Assembly (NCBI RefSeq): GCF_009017255.1
Contig: NZ_WBZB01000047.1
Span: 1-64,000, forward strand
DNA: 64,000 nucleotides
Reading direction: 5' to 3'
Source: Alkaliphilus serpentinus
GTDB taxonomy: Bacteria > Bacillota > Clostridia > Peptostreptococcales > Natronincolaceae
Program-made: the position numbers and the translations under genes
In this document: positions 26,492-34,466 of the stretch, in pieces
How the letters are laid out: every line of letters begins with the position of its first letter
How positions within the stretch are numbered: position 1 is the stretch's first letter
The notes under the pieces: generated by a model
What the model was told of the DNA's origin: nothing
Database searches by the model: none
Seen by the model: only the letters and a program-made list of their open reading frames with translations

Positions 26492-26506
26492 GTTCTATAT
26501 ATACAT
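26490..26506. promoter_or_regulatory. PadR operator 2
   Basis: ATGTTCTATATATACAT, again ATGT-N9-ACAT with the same 17-bp size. It overlaps operator 1 by two bases, so the two half-sites form a continuous ACATGT junction. The centre spacing is 15 bp. Confidence 0.65.
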
Positions 26507-26549
26507 ATTATCATGAGTGATTTTATTTGTCTATACTTCACTTATTTTT

Positions 26550-27071
26550 TTAGAACTTTGGACTATATCCAGCATTAACTTTAAGTCGAATCTCCATTGG
26601 CGGTAAGTGCTCCCAACCAAAGGATAAAGGTACAAGAAGTGTCACCCAGGCTTCTGCTTCAAATCTGTTGTTATTGTCACTCATTGCAAAAGGCGCATTA
26701 TTAATCTGAATATCCAAATCGTATAAGCGATATTCCAAATACCCACCTGCATATTTATTTCCACCAATTAGTCCCAGTTTATCACTCAATTTCATGAGCA
26801 CTGCACCTGAATCAACTCGCTCTACCCATCTATCCATTTCATTTAGCTGATAACCACCAGAGTAGCCTTCTCTTAAACCGTTGTAGACTTCATCATAGTT
26901 TTCAGTCGCTACTGCAATAACAGAGGATTGCAGGGCATCTCTGACACCACTTGCTATTATTTGTAATCTTAAGTATTCACTTGCAACTGTAAAGAGAAGT
27001 ATCAGACATAAAATAATCACAATGGCAAAGAGTGCTGCATTCCCTTGTTTATCTTTTATGATTTTCATCAC
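26550..27071 (-). CDS. TadE/TadG-like pseudopilin
   Basis: 173 residues. After a short basic start (KIIKDKQGNAALF) comes one hydrophobic helix (AIVIILCLILLFTVASEYLR), and then a secreted domain with no recognised motif. The short cytoplasmic lead ending KQGNAALF resembles class III (Tad) prepilin and TadE/G proteins, which are processed by the TadV/CpaA peptidase encoded in this operon. It overlaps the preceding DUF4320 gene by 4 bp (GTGATGA junction). It is the last of the Tad-like block before the PadR gene. Confidence 0.65.
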   Translation of the reverse strand: MMKIIKDKQGNAALFAIVIILCLILLFTVASEYLRLQIIASGVRDALQSSVIAVATENYDEVYNGLREGYSGGYQLNEMDRWVERVDSGAVLMKLSDKLGLIGGNKYAGGYLEYRLYDLDIQINNAPFAMSDNNNRFEAEAWVTLLVPLSFGWEHLPPMEIRLKVNAGYSPKF

Positions 27072-27460
27072 TTGTGATATACCTCCGATCTGCCTGTTGC
27101 CTTAGCGGTCAAGGTAATGGGAAAGGAGCCAAATTCGAAAAATCCAATATCTACAGGTAATGTTAAGACAACGCTAAACTCTTCATTGAGATCAATATTC
27201 CCTGACGTAGACCAATTCACTGTTGGATCAATCCCAAGACTTGCCCTAAGTTCATTTTTCTTAGCTGTGGTTTCTGAACCAATGCGTCCTTCAATTTCAG
27301 CCACTCTTGCAAGCTCGTTAGCAAATGTGTTTAAATCGCCCTTCACCACAAAAACAGGATATACCTTAACTGCCATAGCAATGATCATCATCGCTACAAG
27401 GACAACCACCACGACATCAATATATCCCTCTCCCCGTTTCGACTTTAAAATCTCTATCAT
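27068..27460 (-). CDS. DUF4320-family TadE-like protein
   Basis: 130 residues, beginning MIEILKSKRGEGYIDVVVVV with a membrane helix at ~12-35, then DLNTFANELARVAEIEGRIG. This is the DUF4320 pattern seen in Clostridial conjugative elements; the layout is that of TadE-type pseudopilins. The C-terminal half is a small extracellular beta domain (VLTLPVDIGFFEFG). AGGAGGTGG lies 5 nt before the ATG, and the stop overlaps the next gene. It follows tadC by 12 bp. Confidence 0.7.
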   Translation of the reverse strand: MIEILKSKRGEGYIDVVVVVLVAMMIIAMAVKVYPVFVVKGDLNTFANELARVAEIEGRIGSETTAKKNELRASLGIDPTVNWSTSGNIDLNEEFSVVLTLPVDIGFFEFGSFPITLTAKATGRSEVYHK

Positions 27461-27471
27461 TCGACCACCTC

Positions 27472-28347
27472 CTAAAATAGTTTCCCAAGGGTTTCAATAA
27501 TTTCAACAAACATAACGGATAGATACATCATCAAGAAGCAAAAGAGCATGGCAAAGGAATATTTCCTTATCTTTGCCGGTCTTTTCATGGCGATTGTCTT
27601 TAATCGTTGTAATTCTAATTGTTTCAAATCATGAGACAGCATTTGAAAATACACAACACCATCATCACCTCTTAGTACACCAATAAGCCCACGAATCGTT
27701 TCAGACAACGGTGGGCTGTTGAGCCTTGCTTCCATTCTTGTAATGGCTGATTCATAGCTGCCTGACTTCATGTCTGCCACGGTAATCTCTAGCTCATTTT
27801 TAAAACTCTTGCCCGCATTTTGTTTGTATGTTTCTAAAATATTAAGCACATTTCGATTGGCTTTTAATTCCTGAGATAAGGTAGAAACAAAACGTGGCAA
27901 TTCAAACTCGATATCTTCTCTTCTTTTTCTGACAGTTTCATCAGCACTTCGGATTTCTTTGAAATAAACTGCTACTGCTAAAAACAATATGACTGGAAAT
28001 ACCATAGGGAAAATAAATAAAGCAGGGATTATAAAAAGTAGCATCATCCCCGCTTTTAGCCAAGCTCTCGCAACAAATGTTTCTGGTGAGAGCTTTATAT
28101 TTGCTGATTTTAAAGTCGCTGTAAGTCTTCGTCTACTGTAATCAGTAAGACGAACTATTCTAGATAATCTAATAGCCCACTCATTGATTAACACTTCAAG
28201 ATTCTTTGATTTTTTTCTTTCCCTTTTATCTATGACGTGAACCGCTTTAATAGCTCGTCCTGAAGGCAGCTTTAATACATCCTTCAAAATCAGATACACA
28301 CCTAAAGAAAAGGATATCGAAAATAAAAGTAAAATTTGTATCATCAT
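27472..28347 (-). CDS. tadC: TadC-like type II secretion F-domain protein
   Basis: About 291 residues. Membrane helices lie near the N-terminus (IQILLLFSISFSLGVYLIL), in the middle (LLFIIPALFIFPMVFPVILF) and at the C-terminus (FAMLFCFLMMYLSVMF). The T2SF region contains LPRFVSTLSQELKANRNVLN and SAITRMEARLNSPPLSE. TadB and TadC form the inner-membrane platform moved by the TadA/CpaF ATPase. ATG at 28347 (AAAGGGGG) is preferred; the longer open frame overlaps tadB without a ribosome site. It starts 11 bp after tadB. Confidence 0.82.
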   Translation of the reverse strand: MMIQILLLFSISFSLGVYLILKDVLKLPSGRAIKAVHVIDKRERKKSKNLEVLINEWAIRLSRIVRLTDYSRRRLTATLKSANIKLSPETFVARAWLKAGMMLLFIIPALFIFPMVFPVILFLAVAVYFKEIRSADETVRKRREDIEFELPRFVSTLSQELKANRNVLNILETYKQNAGKSFKNELEITVADMKSGSYESAITRMEARLNSPPLSETIRGLIGVLRGDDGVVYFQMLSHDLKQLELQRLKTIAMKRPAKIRKYSFAMLFCFLMMYLSVMFVEIIETLGKLF

Positions 28348-28357
28348 ATCCCCCTTT

Positions 28358-29287
28358 CTACCTTTTGTATTCCACAGGCTTAGATAATTTAACGACGGCT
28401 GCCAATGAAACAAATATGACGATGCCACAGACTGCCAGTACAAATTTACCAATGCCTGTGAACATTAACGTATGGTACCAATCTTTATTGAGCATATACA
28501 TGAGTGGTATGTTGCCAACTAATAATATTGCCATGGTATCAAATTCTTTAATTGGTTCATACAGAAGATAATCAAGTTCAGCTGAAACCATCCGCATATC
28601 TGATAATTTAGATACAATAGGTGTCAGCGTACTTTTAAGGTTTTTATCTTCCTGACAGTCAATGAGCGCATCTACCCACTCATGAAATACTGAACTTTCT
28701 ATTTTTGGTTTTAAGCCCTCAAGTGCCATTTTTGTATTGGCATTAATCAATTTCGTTTGTGTTAAAAAAGCATGAAACACATTCTGAACCGGTGGATTGA
28801 TATAGTTTACGTTTTCTTCTATAGCTGTGATAATACTCTCACTTCTTAAATAAGATGTTGTAATGACTGATAAAGCTGTTTCCAGTTCACTATTTAATCC
28901 CTTTTTCCATTTTGTCACTGTAAATTGGACGTACCAAAAAGGAAGTAGTGAAAACCCAATAGCTAGTACCGGCACAAGGAACATATTCCCTAGTGTAATG
29001 GCAATAAAAAAACCGATGGTCATAAATACAAGTGAGAGCATGACGATCAGCATAAATAAATTTTCTTTATTGGTCATTTGTAATACATGTTTGGTTTCAT
29101 CAATAAGCTTTTTCAGTCCTTTTTTCTTTTTCTTACTGGTTAATGCTTTGATTCTTTCATTTAATGCCTGTTCCTTTTTAGCTCTCTTTTTTAGAATATC
29201 CGTTGCCATATCAAAGAATGAAAGTCCAAATGTAACAAAGAGACCTATAATCATGGCAATAAATGCGATAAACAATAAACTATTCAT
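28358..29287 (-). CDS. tadB: TadB-like type II secretion F-domain protein
   Basis: About 309 residues. An N-terminal helix (LLFIAFIAMIIGLFVTFGLS), a pair near the middle (FMLIVMLSLVFMTIGFFIA, LVPVLAIGFSLLPFW) and a C-terminal helix (LAVCGIVIFVSLAAVVKL) flank the T2SF cytoplasmic domain (NSELETALSVITTSYLRSES). The second platform protein of a Tad pilus machine. ATG at 29287 has GAGGTG upstream and overlaps the 3' end of cpaF by 8 bp, so translation is coupled. Confidence 0.82.
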   Translation of the reverse strand: MNSLLFIAFIAMIIGLFVTFGLSFFDMATDILKKRAKKEQALNERIKALTSKKKKKGLKKLIDETKHVLQMTNKENLFMLIVMLSLVFMTIGFFIAITLGNMFLVPVLAIGFSLLPFWYVQFTVTKWKKGLNSELETALSVITTSYLRSESIITAIEENVNYINPPVQNVFHAFLTQTKLINANTKMALEGLKPKIESSVFHEWVDALIDCQEDKNLKSTLTPIVSKLSDMRMVSAELDYLLYEPIKEFDTMAILLVGNIPLMYMLNKDWYHTLMFTGIGKFVLAVCGIVIFVSLAAVVKLSKPVEYKR

Positions 29288-30623
29288 GGGTATCACCTCG
29301 CTTAAAACCTTTTAATAGGCTACTTGGCATACCGTTTTCTAGAAGTCTTTTCTCAAGAGATGATGATATGTCATTAATCTTTTCATATTTCCCAATGATC
29401 TTAAGTTTGCCATCTACAAGAGCATTATCCGTTACATTGAATTTATAAAGTGTTCTAATTTCTCTTGAGCCATCCTCTTTAATCTCGCATTCGGTAATTT
29501 CCATGATATGCCTTGAGTTGTCTTCTAGCTTCTTTGAAAAAGCAACAATGGGAAAGGCTTCTGTTACCAGATTATAAAGGGTTCTTTCATCCATATCATA
29601 TCGCTGTTTACAAAGGGTTACCATTCGATAATAGGTAGCAATACAAGAGCTGGCATGTATCGTAGTAGTTACCCCATGCCCTGTCCTTGCCGATTCCTGA
29701 GCGAAAAAGGCTTCTTCCGACTTCATCTCAGCAACACAGATATAATCTGGATTAACTGTAAGTCCTGTTTCAAGCAATTTAACCATGGTAATATTCTGTT
29801 TTGGATCATCACTATGTCGTGTTACAGTGTGGATAACATTGTTGATAACTTCACCTTTTTCATTTTTCTTGACTAAATTAAACTCTCTTGTACCGTTTTC
29901 AATGGTATATAACCTCTTATTATCCGGTAGTGTTGAAAGAATCCAACTCATGAGTGTCGTCTTACCGCTAGATGTCGCTCCGGTGATACAAAGACTTTCA
30001 CCATATCGGTGTGCCAGCGATAGGAAATCTAGCATTTCCTCACTTGCTGTATTCTGTCTGATGAAATCCTCTTTGACCAGTTTCTTTGGATTGACAATAC
30101 GAATAGATACCGCAACACCAATAGCCGGGTCAATAACACCTTGTCCTAAAACTGTGATTCTAATACGCTCCGATAAATGACCTACAACAATGGGCTGTGA
30201 CTGGTCAAGAATCATACCACTTTTATGAAGCAGTCTTCTAATAACATCAATGGCATGCCTTGGTGAATTAAATGTTTCTTTTATAGGTAAAATTTCGCCA
30301 TTTGAATAAGTGACCTTAATATCATTCCATGCGTTGATATTTATTTCTTCTATGTCACTACGAAACAGATACTTCGTTAGAAATGAATACTCTGCCATTT
30401 CTGAGTATAGCGTTTCTACCAACTCGTCTAGGTTCATATCTTCAACCGCTAAAGAATAATCCATCAGATACTTGGTAATATAGGACTTCATCTGTTCTTT
30501 TTGCTTTTCACTGTCATGGGATATTAAAATTGCATATTTCCCTGATATATATTCCTGCACTTCATGAAGGATATCAGAAAAATCTCGGATATTCTTTGCT
30601 GATTCTAAAAACACGCCACTCAT
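29280..30623 (-). CDS. cpaF: CpaF/TadA-type secretion ATPase
   Basis: 447 residues of the VirB11/CpaF GspE-like family. Walker A SLCITGATSSGKTTLMSWIL is near residue 213; ASP box-like LYTIENGTREFNL; His box VTRHSDDPKQNITMVKLLE; Walker B DYICVAEMKSEEAF. A hexameric cytoplasmic motor that powers pilus assembly with TadB/TadC. In Tad systems CpaF follows CpaE, as here. It could also serve as the VirB11-like motor of the adjoining T4SS, since Gram-positive T4SS usually lack one. GGGAG precedes the ATG. Confidence 0.9.
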   Translation of the reverse strand: MSGVFLESAKNIRDFSDILHEVQEYISGKYAILISHDSEKQKEQMKSYITKYLMDYSLAVEDMNLDELVETLYSEMAEYSFLTKYLFRSDIEEININAWNDIKVTYSNGEILPIKETFNSPRHAIDVIRRLLHKSGMILDQSQPIVVGHLSERIRITVLGQGVIDPAIGVAVSIRIVNPKKLVKEDFIRQNTASEEMLDFLSLAHRYGESLCITGATSSGKTTLMSWILSTLPDNKRLYTIENGTREFNLVKKNEKGEVINNVIHTVTRHSDDPKQNITMVKLLETGLTVNPDYICVAEMKSEEAFFAQESARTGHGVTTTIHASSCIATYYRMVTLCKQRYDMDERTLYNLVTEAFPIVAFSKKLEDNSRHIMEITECEIKEDGSREIRTLYKFNVTDNALVDGKLKIIGKYEKINDISSSLEKRLLENGMPSSLLKGFKRGDTHE

Positions 30624-31445
30624 CTACGCATCACTCCCTTTTTTGAGAAAAGCAATTTTAAGTTTCTTTTCACTCTTCTTTTCTTTTTTCTCATGATCAT
30701 CTTCACCAAAGAACAATATATCCATAAGGCTTTGAAGTTGCTTATTGTAACCCTCGCTTTTTTTATCTGTTAGTGTTTCAAAGAGCCTCGCTTCTAGTAC
30801 TTGTCGTTGAAGTTCCTCACTATAATCCAGTTCATTCTGAATGCCACCAAAACGATTCCCAACAATATCTTTAGGCATTTCTGGTTTCACATTGGATAAT
30901 ATCTTAATATGATTTGCCACGTTGTATTTTCGCTCTCCCAATAAAGGTAACGAAGCATCATAGAAGCTAATAGCTTTTAAATCCGGTGAAATTAAACGAA
31001 TGACTTGATCTGATAATTCAAGTGCTCCTCTTGAAAGTAAGTCGTGATGAAACTGACTGCTGCAATCCACAATAATGTGATCCGCTAAATGCTTTAATAG
31101 AATGAATAAATCAAGGACTCTCTCTTTCCCGTAATCTGCATAAGTTCGAATGTTCTCCCCATGAAGATAACTTAAAATACTTAAGTTTTTTGTGTTCTGA
31201 ACTGGAATGCACTTTTTTAAAATGCTTTCTTGAGAAATCTGAATCGAGGACAACAATGCTCCCAATGACTGATCCTTTGTCTCTGTAAATGGAAGCACGG
31301 TATGAATAGCCGGTGCATAGGGGTCTGCCATGACCAATATGACACTTTTATTTTTTTTAACCAGTTCACTAGCAATCTTAATGCTCAAAGTAGTTTTCCC
31401 GCTATTGGGATTGCCCCATATAGCAATAATTTTATTATTCTTCAT
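30624..31445 (-). CDS. CpaE-like P-loop ATPase
   Basis: About 273 residues starting MKNNKIIAIWGNPNSGKTTL, with a P-loop at ~9-17, then SVILVMADPYAPAIHTVL and HIIVDCSSQFHHDLL. It is a ParA/MinD-superfamily protein in the position of CpaE/TadZ, which places Tad machines at the pole or membrane. The frame is open to 31550, but ATG at 31445 has GGAGGA (9 nt), so the extra N-terminal lysine-rich part is not coding in this frame. It overlaps the end of the cpaB 3' segment by 11 bp and abuts cpaF. Confidence 0.72.
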   Translation of the reverse strand: MKNNKIIAIWGNPNSGKTTLSIKIASELVKKNKSVILVMADPYAPAIHTVLPFTETKDQSLGALLSSIQISQESILKKCIPVQNTKNLSILSYLHGENIRTYADYGKERVLDLFILLKHLADHIIVDCSSQFHHDLLSRGALELSDQVIRLISPDLKAISFYDASLPLLGERKYNVANHIKILSNVKPEMPKDIVGNRFGGIQNELDYSEELQRQVLEARLFETLTDKKSEGYNKQLQSLMDILFFGEDDHEKKEKKSEKKLKIAFLKKGSDA

Positions 31446-32280
31446 TGCTATCTTCCTCCAATTTTTCCCCAACTTCTTGATTACTTTCTTGTGTTTCATC
31501 TTGATTAATATCATCCGTTTCATTTTTATCCGCTTGTGCTTCATCTTCACTTTCAGACAAAATCAACTTCTGTTCGTCCAAGAACTTATCTGCATTTTCC
31601 TTTTCACCACGATACGCTAAAACTATGTGAATTTTACCCTTAGCTTCCATCTCAGCAAGAAGTTTTGCCTGCTTATCCGTTACCTATAATGTCACTGTAG
31701 CTGGTAATTCTTTATCTTTTTCTATTGCTTCTCGATCTATTTCATATTCATCTGTATCAAGACCCGTTCCGGCTGTCACTGCTAGCACCTCTACATATTG
31801 AAGCTCCGCAGGACTTACTGTTTCTCTCATATCTCCAAAATCAGAAGCCATGACAGTAACAATATCCCCTGGTTCTAATTTCCCTGACAATCCAGCAGCA
31901 AAGCTTTTAATGCTGACAGATATGGCTCGTTCACTACCATCAAAATCCGTCAAATACTCATAATTTACAAGGGGGTTACTTGAAATCTTAGAATTTAAAA
32001 CATAGTCACCTGTATGAAGTTCTGTTAAGGCATAATTACCAATGATGTTTTCTTCCTGACGTAAAACTGTATCCGGCAAATTATACCCACCAATTTCAAC
32101 CGTTTCTATCATCTTTGATGTAATTCGCTCACCCTTTTGAGTATTCTCTGTTACTCTTACAACCGATACTTTCTCAGAAATCGCCTGATTGAATAACGGG
32201 GTCAATCCAAAACAAATAATAAGAGATAGCACAATACTGGCTATCCCTAGAATGGTTCTGTTTCTTAATATTTTTTTCAT
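31435..32280 (-). pseudogene. cpaB: CpaB/RcpC-like SAF protein interrupted by in-frame TAG
   Basis: The first 198 codons (32280-31684) encode a membrane helix (LGIASIVLSLIICFGLTPLF), a SAF domain (VTENTQKGERITSKMIETVE, HTGDYVLNSKIS) and a second beta domain (GKLEPGDIVTVMASDF) as in CpaB/RcpC. They end in ATVTL then TAG at 31686-31684. The same frame then continues without a break: VTDKQAKLLAEMEAKGKIHI, which is the normal continuation of the CpaB family, followed by an acidic tail to 31435. So one CpaB gene of about 280 codons carries one amber codon. It may be a pseudogene, two polypeptides, a read-through gene or a base error. A downstream ATG at 31650 has no clear ribosome site. Confidence 0.8.
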
Positions 32281-32307
32281 CGCTAGTATTCCTCCCGTTC
32301 TTTTCTT

Positions 32308-32721
32308 TTATAACATTACAAAATTGGCTATTATACAGCCTGCTCCCAGATATGGTCCCAGTGGTATGCTTCTAGTCATCTTTTTACTTCTAATCACGCT
32401 ATAGGCAAAATGAATGATAATGGTAAGCATGAGTCCTACAATACTCGCCATATATCCTGCTTGTAAACCTAAGTAAAATCCACAAGCAGCCATGAGCTTA
32501 ATATCACCACCACCTATGCTGTTATCTTTTAGAAGTGCCATAATAAAATACGGTAAAGGAACTAGTATCAGCCCTAATACTGCTGGTAGGGGTTCCATAT
32601 CAATCAATCCAACAAGCATGATTAGCACAGGTACATAATCCGGTATTGTTCTTGTCTTGAGGTCTATTATGGCAGCATAGATTAGAAGCATAATAAAGGC
32701 TAACATTTGAAAAACTTCCAT
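32308..32721 (-). CDS. Prepilin peptidase, A24 family (CpaA/TadV-like)
   Basis: 137 residues, several membrane helices. The two catalytic aspartates are visible: IIDLKTRTIPDYV near residue 21 and IGGGDIKLMAACG near 73 (GxGDxK). It is the minimal A24 peptidase without the methylase domain, as in TadV. It would process the class III prepilins and TadE/G-like proteins of the same operon. GGAGG lies 6 nt before the ATG. It is packed between the PrgI-like gene and cpaB. Confidence 0.88.
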   Translation of the reverse strand: MEVFQMLAFIMLLIYAAIIDLKTRTIPDYVPVLIMLVGLIDMEPLPAVLGLILVPLPYFIMALLKDNSIGGGDIKLMAACGFYLGLQAGYMASIVGLMLTIIIHFAYSVIRSKKMTRSIPLGPYLGAGCIIANFVML

Positions 32722-32724
32722 AGG

Positions 32725-33048
32725 CTACCTCCATTCATCTTGATACTTATAAGGATAAAATTTTTGCGACCTGGTAAAACGAATCATAAACCCTACCTGA
32801 TCTACAACCGATATGTTGGATCGGTCTTTTGTCAACATCATGACACTGCCTGCAATTGCCACAAGAATAGCGACTATGCTCACAACCGTATTCTTAAATA
32901 TCAAGTAATATAGAATATCAAGCATACCAATAACTATGGTCACAATAATGGTCTTGAATAACTCTTCTTTACCGAATCCATCAAAAATCTCAACCCTTGT
33001 TTTCAATCCTTGAGGAATATACAAGGGATTCTTTTTTCTTTCTTCCAT
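32725..33048 (-). CDS. PrgI/VirB3-like T4SS membrane protein
   Basis: About 107 residues. YIPQGLKTRVEIFDGFGKEE is followed by two membrane helices (IIVTIVIGMLDILYYLIF and VVSIVAILVAIAGSVMML) and QVGFMIRFTRSQKFY. The layout, a short N-terminal soluble part, a helical hairpin and a C-terminal tail, is that of PrgI/VirB3 proteins encoded close to virB6 in Gram-positive T4SS. Two upstream in-frame starts exist; ATG at 33048 with GGAGG at 5 nt is chosen. It ends 3 bp before the peptidase gene. Confidence 0.65.
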   Translation of the reverse strand: MEERKKNPLYIPQGLKTRVEIFDGFGKEELFKTIIVTIVIGMLDILYYLIFKNTVVSIVAILVAIAGSVMMLTKDRSNISVVDQVGFMIRFTRSQKFYPYKYQDEWR

Positions 33049-33059
33049 AAGCACCTCCA

Positions 33060-33269
33060 TCACATGTAATAACTCATGACTAAATCTTTTATCTGCCATA
33101 TGCTCTCTGCTAAGACATAAAAGACTACTGTATTTTTCATCCTCTTTTTATAGCTAGAACCTTGTTCTTCATCAATCCCTATATGGATAAAGCAGTGTAC
33201 AACTCTTAAAACTGCTCCAACACGAATTAAAAGGATGAAGGCATCAGCCATTTCTTTTAATAGATCCAC
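33060..33269 (-). CDS. Small membrane protein of the T4SS region
   Basis: 69 residues, GTG start with GGGTGG/AAGG upstream. Two hydrophobic segments (FILLIRVGAVLRVVHCFIHI and VVFYVLAESIWQIKDLVM) flank a short charged loop (DEEQGSSYKKRMKN). It lies between the VirB6-like and PrgI-like genes in the same direction, spaced 15 and 11 bp. Probably a channel subunit; no family assigned. Confidence 0.6.
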   Translation of the reverse strand: MDLLKEMADAFILLIRVGAVLRVVHCFIHIGIDEEQGSSYKKRMKNTVVFYVLAESIWQIKDLVMSYYM

Positions 33270-33284
33270 TGCCTTACCACCCTT

Positions 33285-34124
33285 CTATTTTTTAAATACC
33301 GCTTTTCCCATTTGATAGATTCGAGCAGTTGAATAGACTCTATTCATCATGCCACCGCCGCCATTTCCACTTGAAACAATCAAGAATTCCTGTAAGAACT
33401 TCGGTGTCCTTAAGGCTAACAAAAGAGCTGCTAAGCCCCAAAACACATGGGCATTGAGCATTAAGGCAACCCCCAGTTTGGCAAGTACAATCTGTACCAA
33501 CACTGCCGCTGTACTTTGAAAGAACTTTTGAATGTAGGTTCTAAATACACCATTATCTTGATCCATCAACCCCACACAAGCCAAAGGTAAACCTATTCTA
33601 AGAATTAGAATTTCAAGTCCTCTTGTTAGAAACTGGATATACAGCATGAAGAAACAGATAAAGAAGATGATGGACACAATACCTGTAAAAATCCCTGCGC
33701 TCGTAATACCAGTAATAACACTACTGAAATCCGTTGCCATATCATTGGATATTGTGGTGATTAGTTGACTGCTTAAATCTTCAACAATTTCAGCCAACCA
33801 TCCATATAAGGTAGGAAAACTTATAGCTATAGCAAGGGACTTAAAGAAACCTGTAAGAAGCATTATGGGTTCAATCTCTCCATCACCCTCTGTCCATAAA
33901 ATGTATCTCTCAAAACCTTTCATTAGAAACTTCAAGACAATTAGAGAAACACCAAAGGAAAAGAAAATATCAAATATGCCACTTATCCCACTGGTTCCAA
34001 GAAGTGTGTCCATATAGTCTTCTGCATGAAGGGCAATAGGAACAAGACCATCTAGGAGTGTGTTTACATATGCTAAGCAGCCTGTTAATATGGCACCAAT
34101 TAATAGCATGATGACGTATTCCAT
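33285..34124 (-). CDS. VirB6/TrbL-like channel protein
   Basis: 279 residues with about six membrane helices, for example YVIMLLIGAILTGCLAYV, IFDIFFSFGVSLIVLKFL and IVSIIFFICFFMLYIQFL. The periplasmic-type loop between helices 1 and 2 and the central amphipathic region with LRIGLPLACVGLMDQDNG match polytopic VirB6/TrbL proteins, which form the inner-membrane channel of conjugative T4SS. The C-terminus is glycine-rich (SSGNGGGGMM). AAGGAGGTG precedes the ATG. An inverted repeat lies just upstream. Confidence 0.78.
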   Translation of the reverse strand: MEYVIMLLIGAILTGCLAYVNTLLDGLVPIALHAEDYMDTLLGTSGISGIFDIFFSFGVSLIVLKFLMKGFERYILWTEGDGEIEPIMLLTGFFKSLAIAISFPTLYGWLAEIVEDLSSQLITTISNDMATDFSSVITGITSAGIFTGIVSIIFFICFFMLYIQFLTRGLEILILRIGLPLACVGLMDQDNGVFRTYIQKFFQSTAAVLVQIVLAKLGVALMLNAHVFWGLAALLLALRTPKFLQEFLIVSSGNGGGGMMNRVYSTARIYQMGKAVFKK

Positions 34125-34156
34125 TGATGTGCACCTCCTTCTTTGATAACGTTTTT

Positions 34157-34174
34157 AGGGGCTAAAAAGCCCCT
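34157..34174. other. Short perfect hairpin between T4SS genes
   Basis: AGGGGCT-AAAA-AGCCCCT, a 7-bp GC-rich stem. On the minus strand it is followed by AAAAACG and not by a T-run, so it is not a standard terminator; it may stabilise or attenuate the mRNA between the DUF6133-like and VirB6-like genes. Confidence 0.5.
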
Positions 34175-34202
34175 ATTACTTTATTTTGTAATTTTCATAC
34201 AA

Positions 34203-34442
34203 TTAGTTCACGCCACCACTGAAATTGAACATGTCCTGAATACGTTGTCTTAAAGTTGGCAAAATTACATCACCAAAAAGAGCATACAAGCCCGCTAACA
34301 GCAAGGCTCCAATGACAATTGAGATCAAAATTTTAACCGCCGAATCAACCATACCTTCACCGCTTTTTCCAGCAAGAATAGCTCTTCCTTTAACCATTAC
34401 TTTTACCATTTCCATTTGTGCTTTGTTCATTAACTTTTTCAT
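34203..34442 (-). CDS. DUF6133-like small membrane protein (candidate pilin)
   Basis: 79 residues. After a basic N-terminus comes SGEGMVDSAVKILISIVIGA and a helix (LLLAGLYALFGDVILPTL), ending QRIQDMFNFSGG. This matches DUF6133 proteins that accompany VirB6 in Clostridial conjugative elements. The GEG(M/F)VD motif before the helix also resembles the class III prepilin cleavage region (G-E), so it may be a substrate of the encoded peptidase and a Flp-like pilin. GGAGG precedes the ATG. An IS lies directly upstream and separates it from the VirB2-like gene. Confidence 0.72.
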   Translation of the reverse strand: MKKLMNKAQMEMVKVMVKGRAILAGKSGEGMVDSAVKILISIVIGALLLAGLYALFGDVILPTLRQRIQDMFNFSGGVN

Positions 34443-34466
34443 TTCATTACCTCCGTAGTTTAAAAG

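Noticed and set aside
31684-31686. Amber codon as evidence for pyrrolysine use
   Set aside because: Several genes here end normally in TAG and no pyl genes are visible; a point mutation or base error is simpler.
34157-34174. Hairpin as a rho-independent terminator
   Set aside because: No T-run follows on the transcribed strand; listed only as a hairpin.
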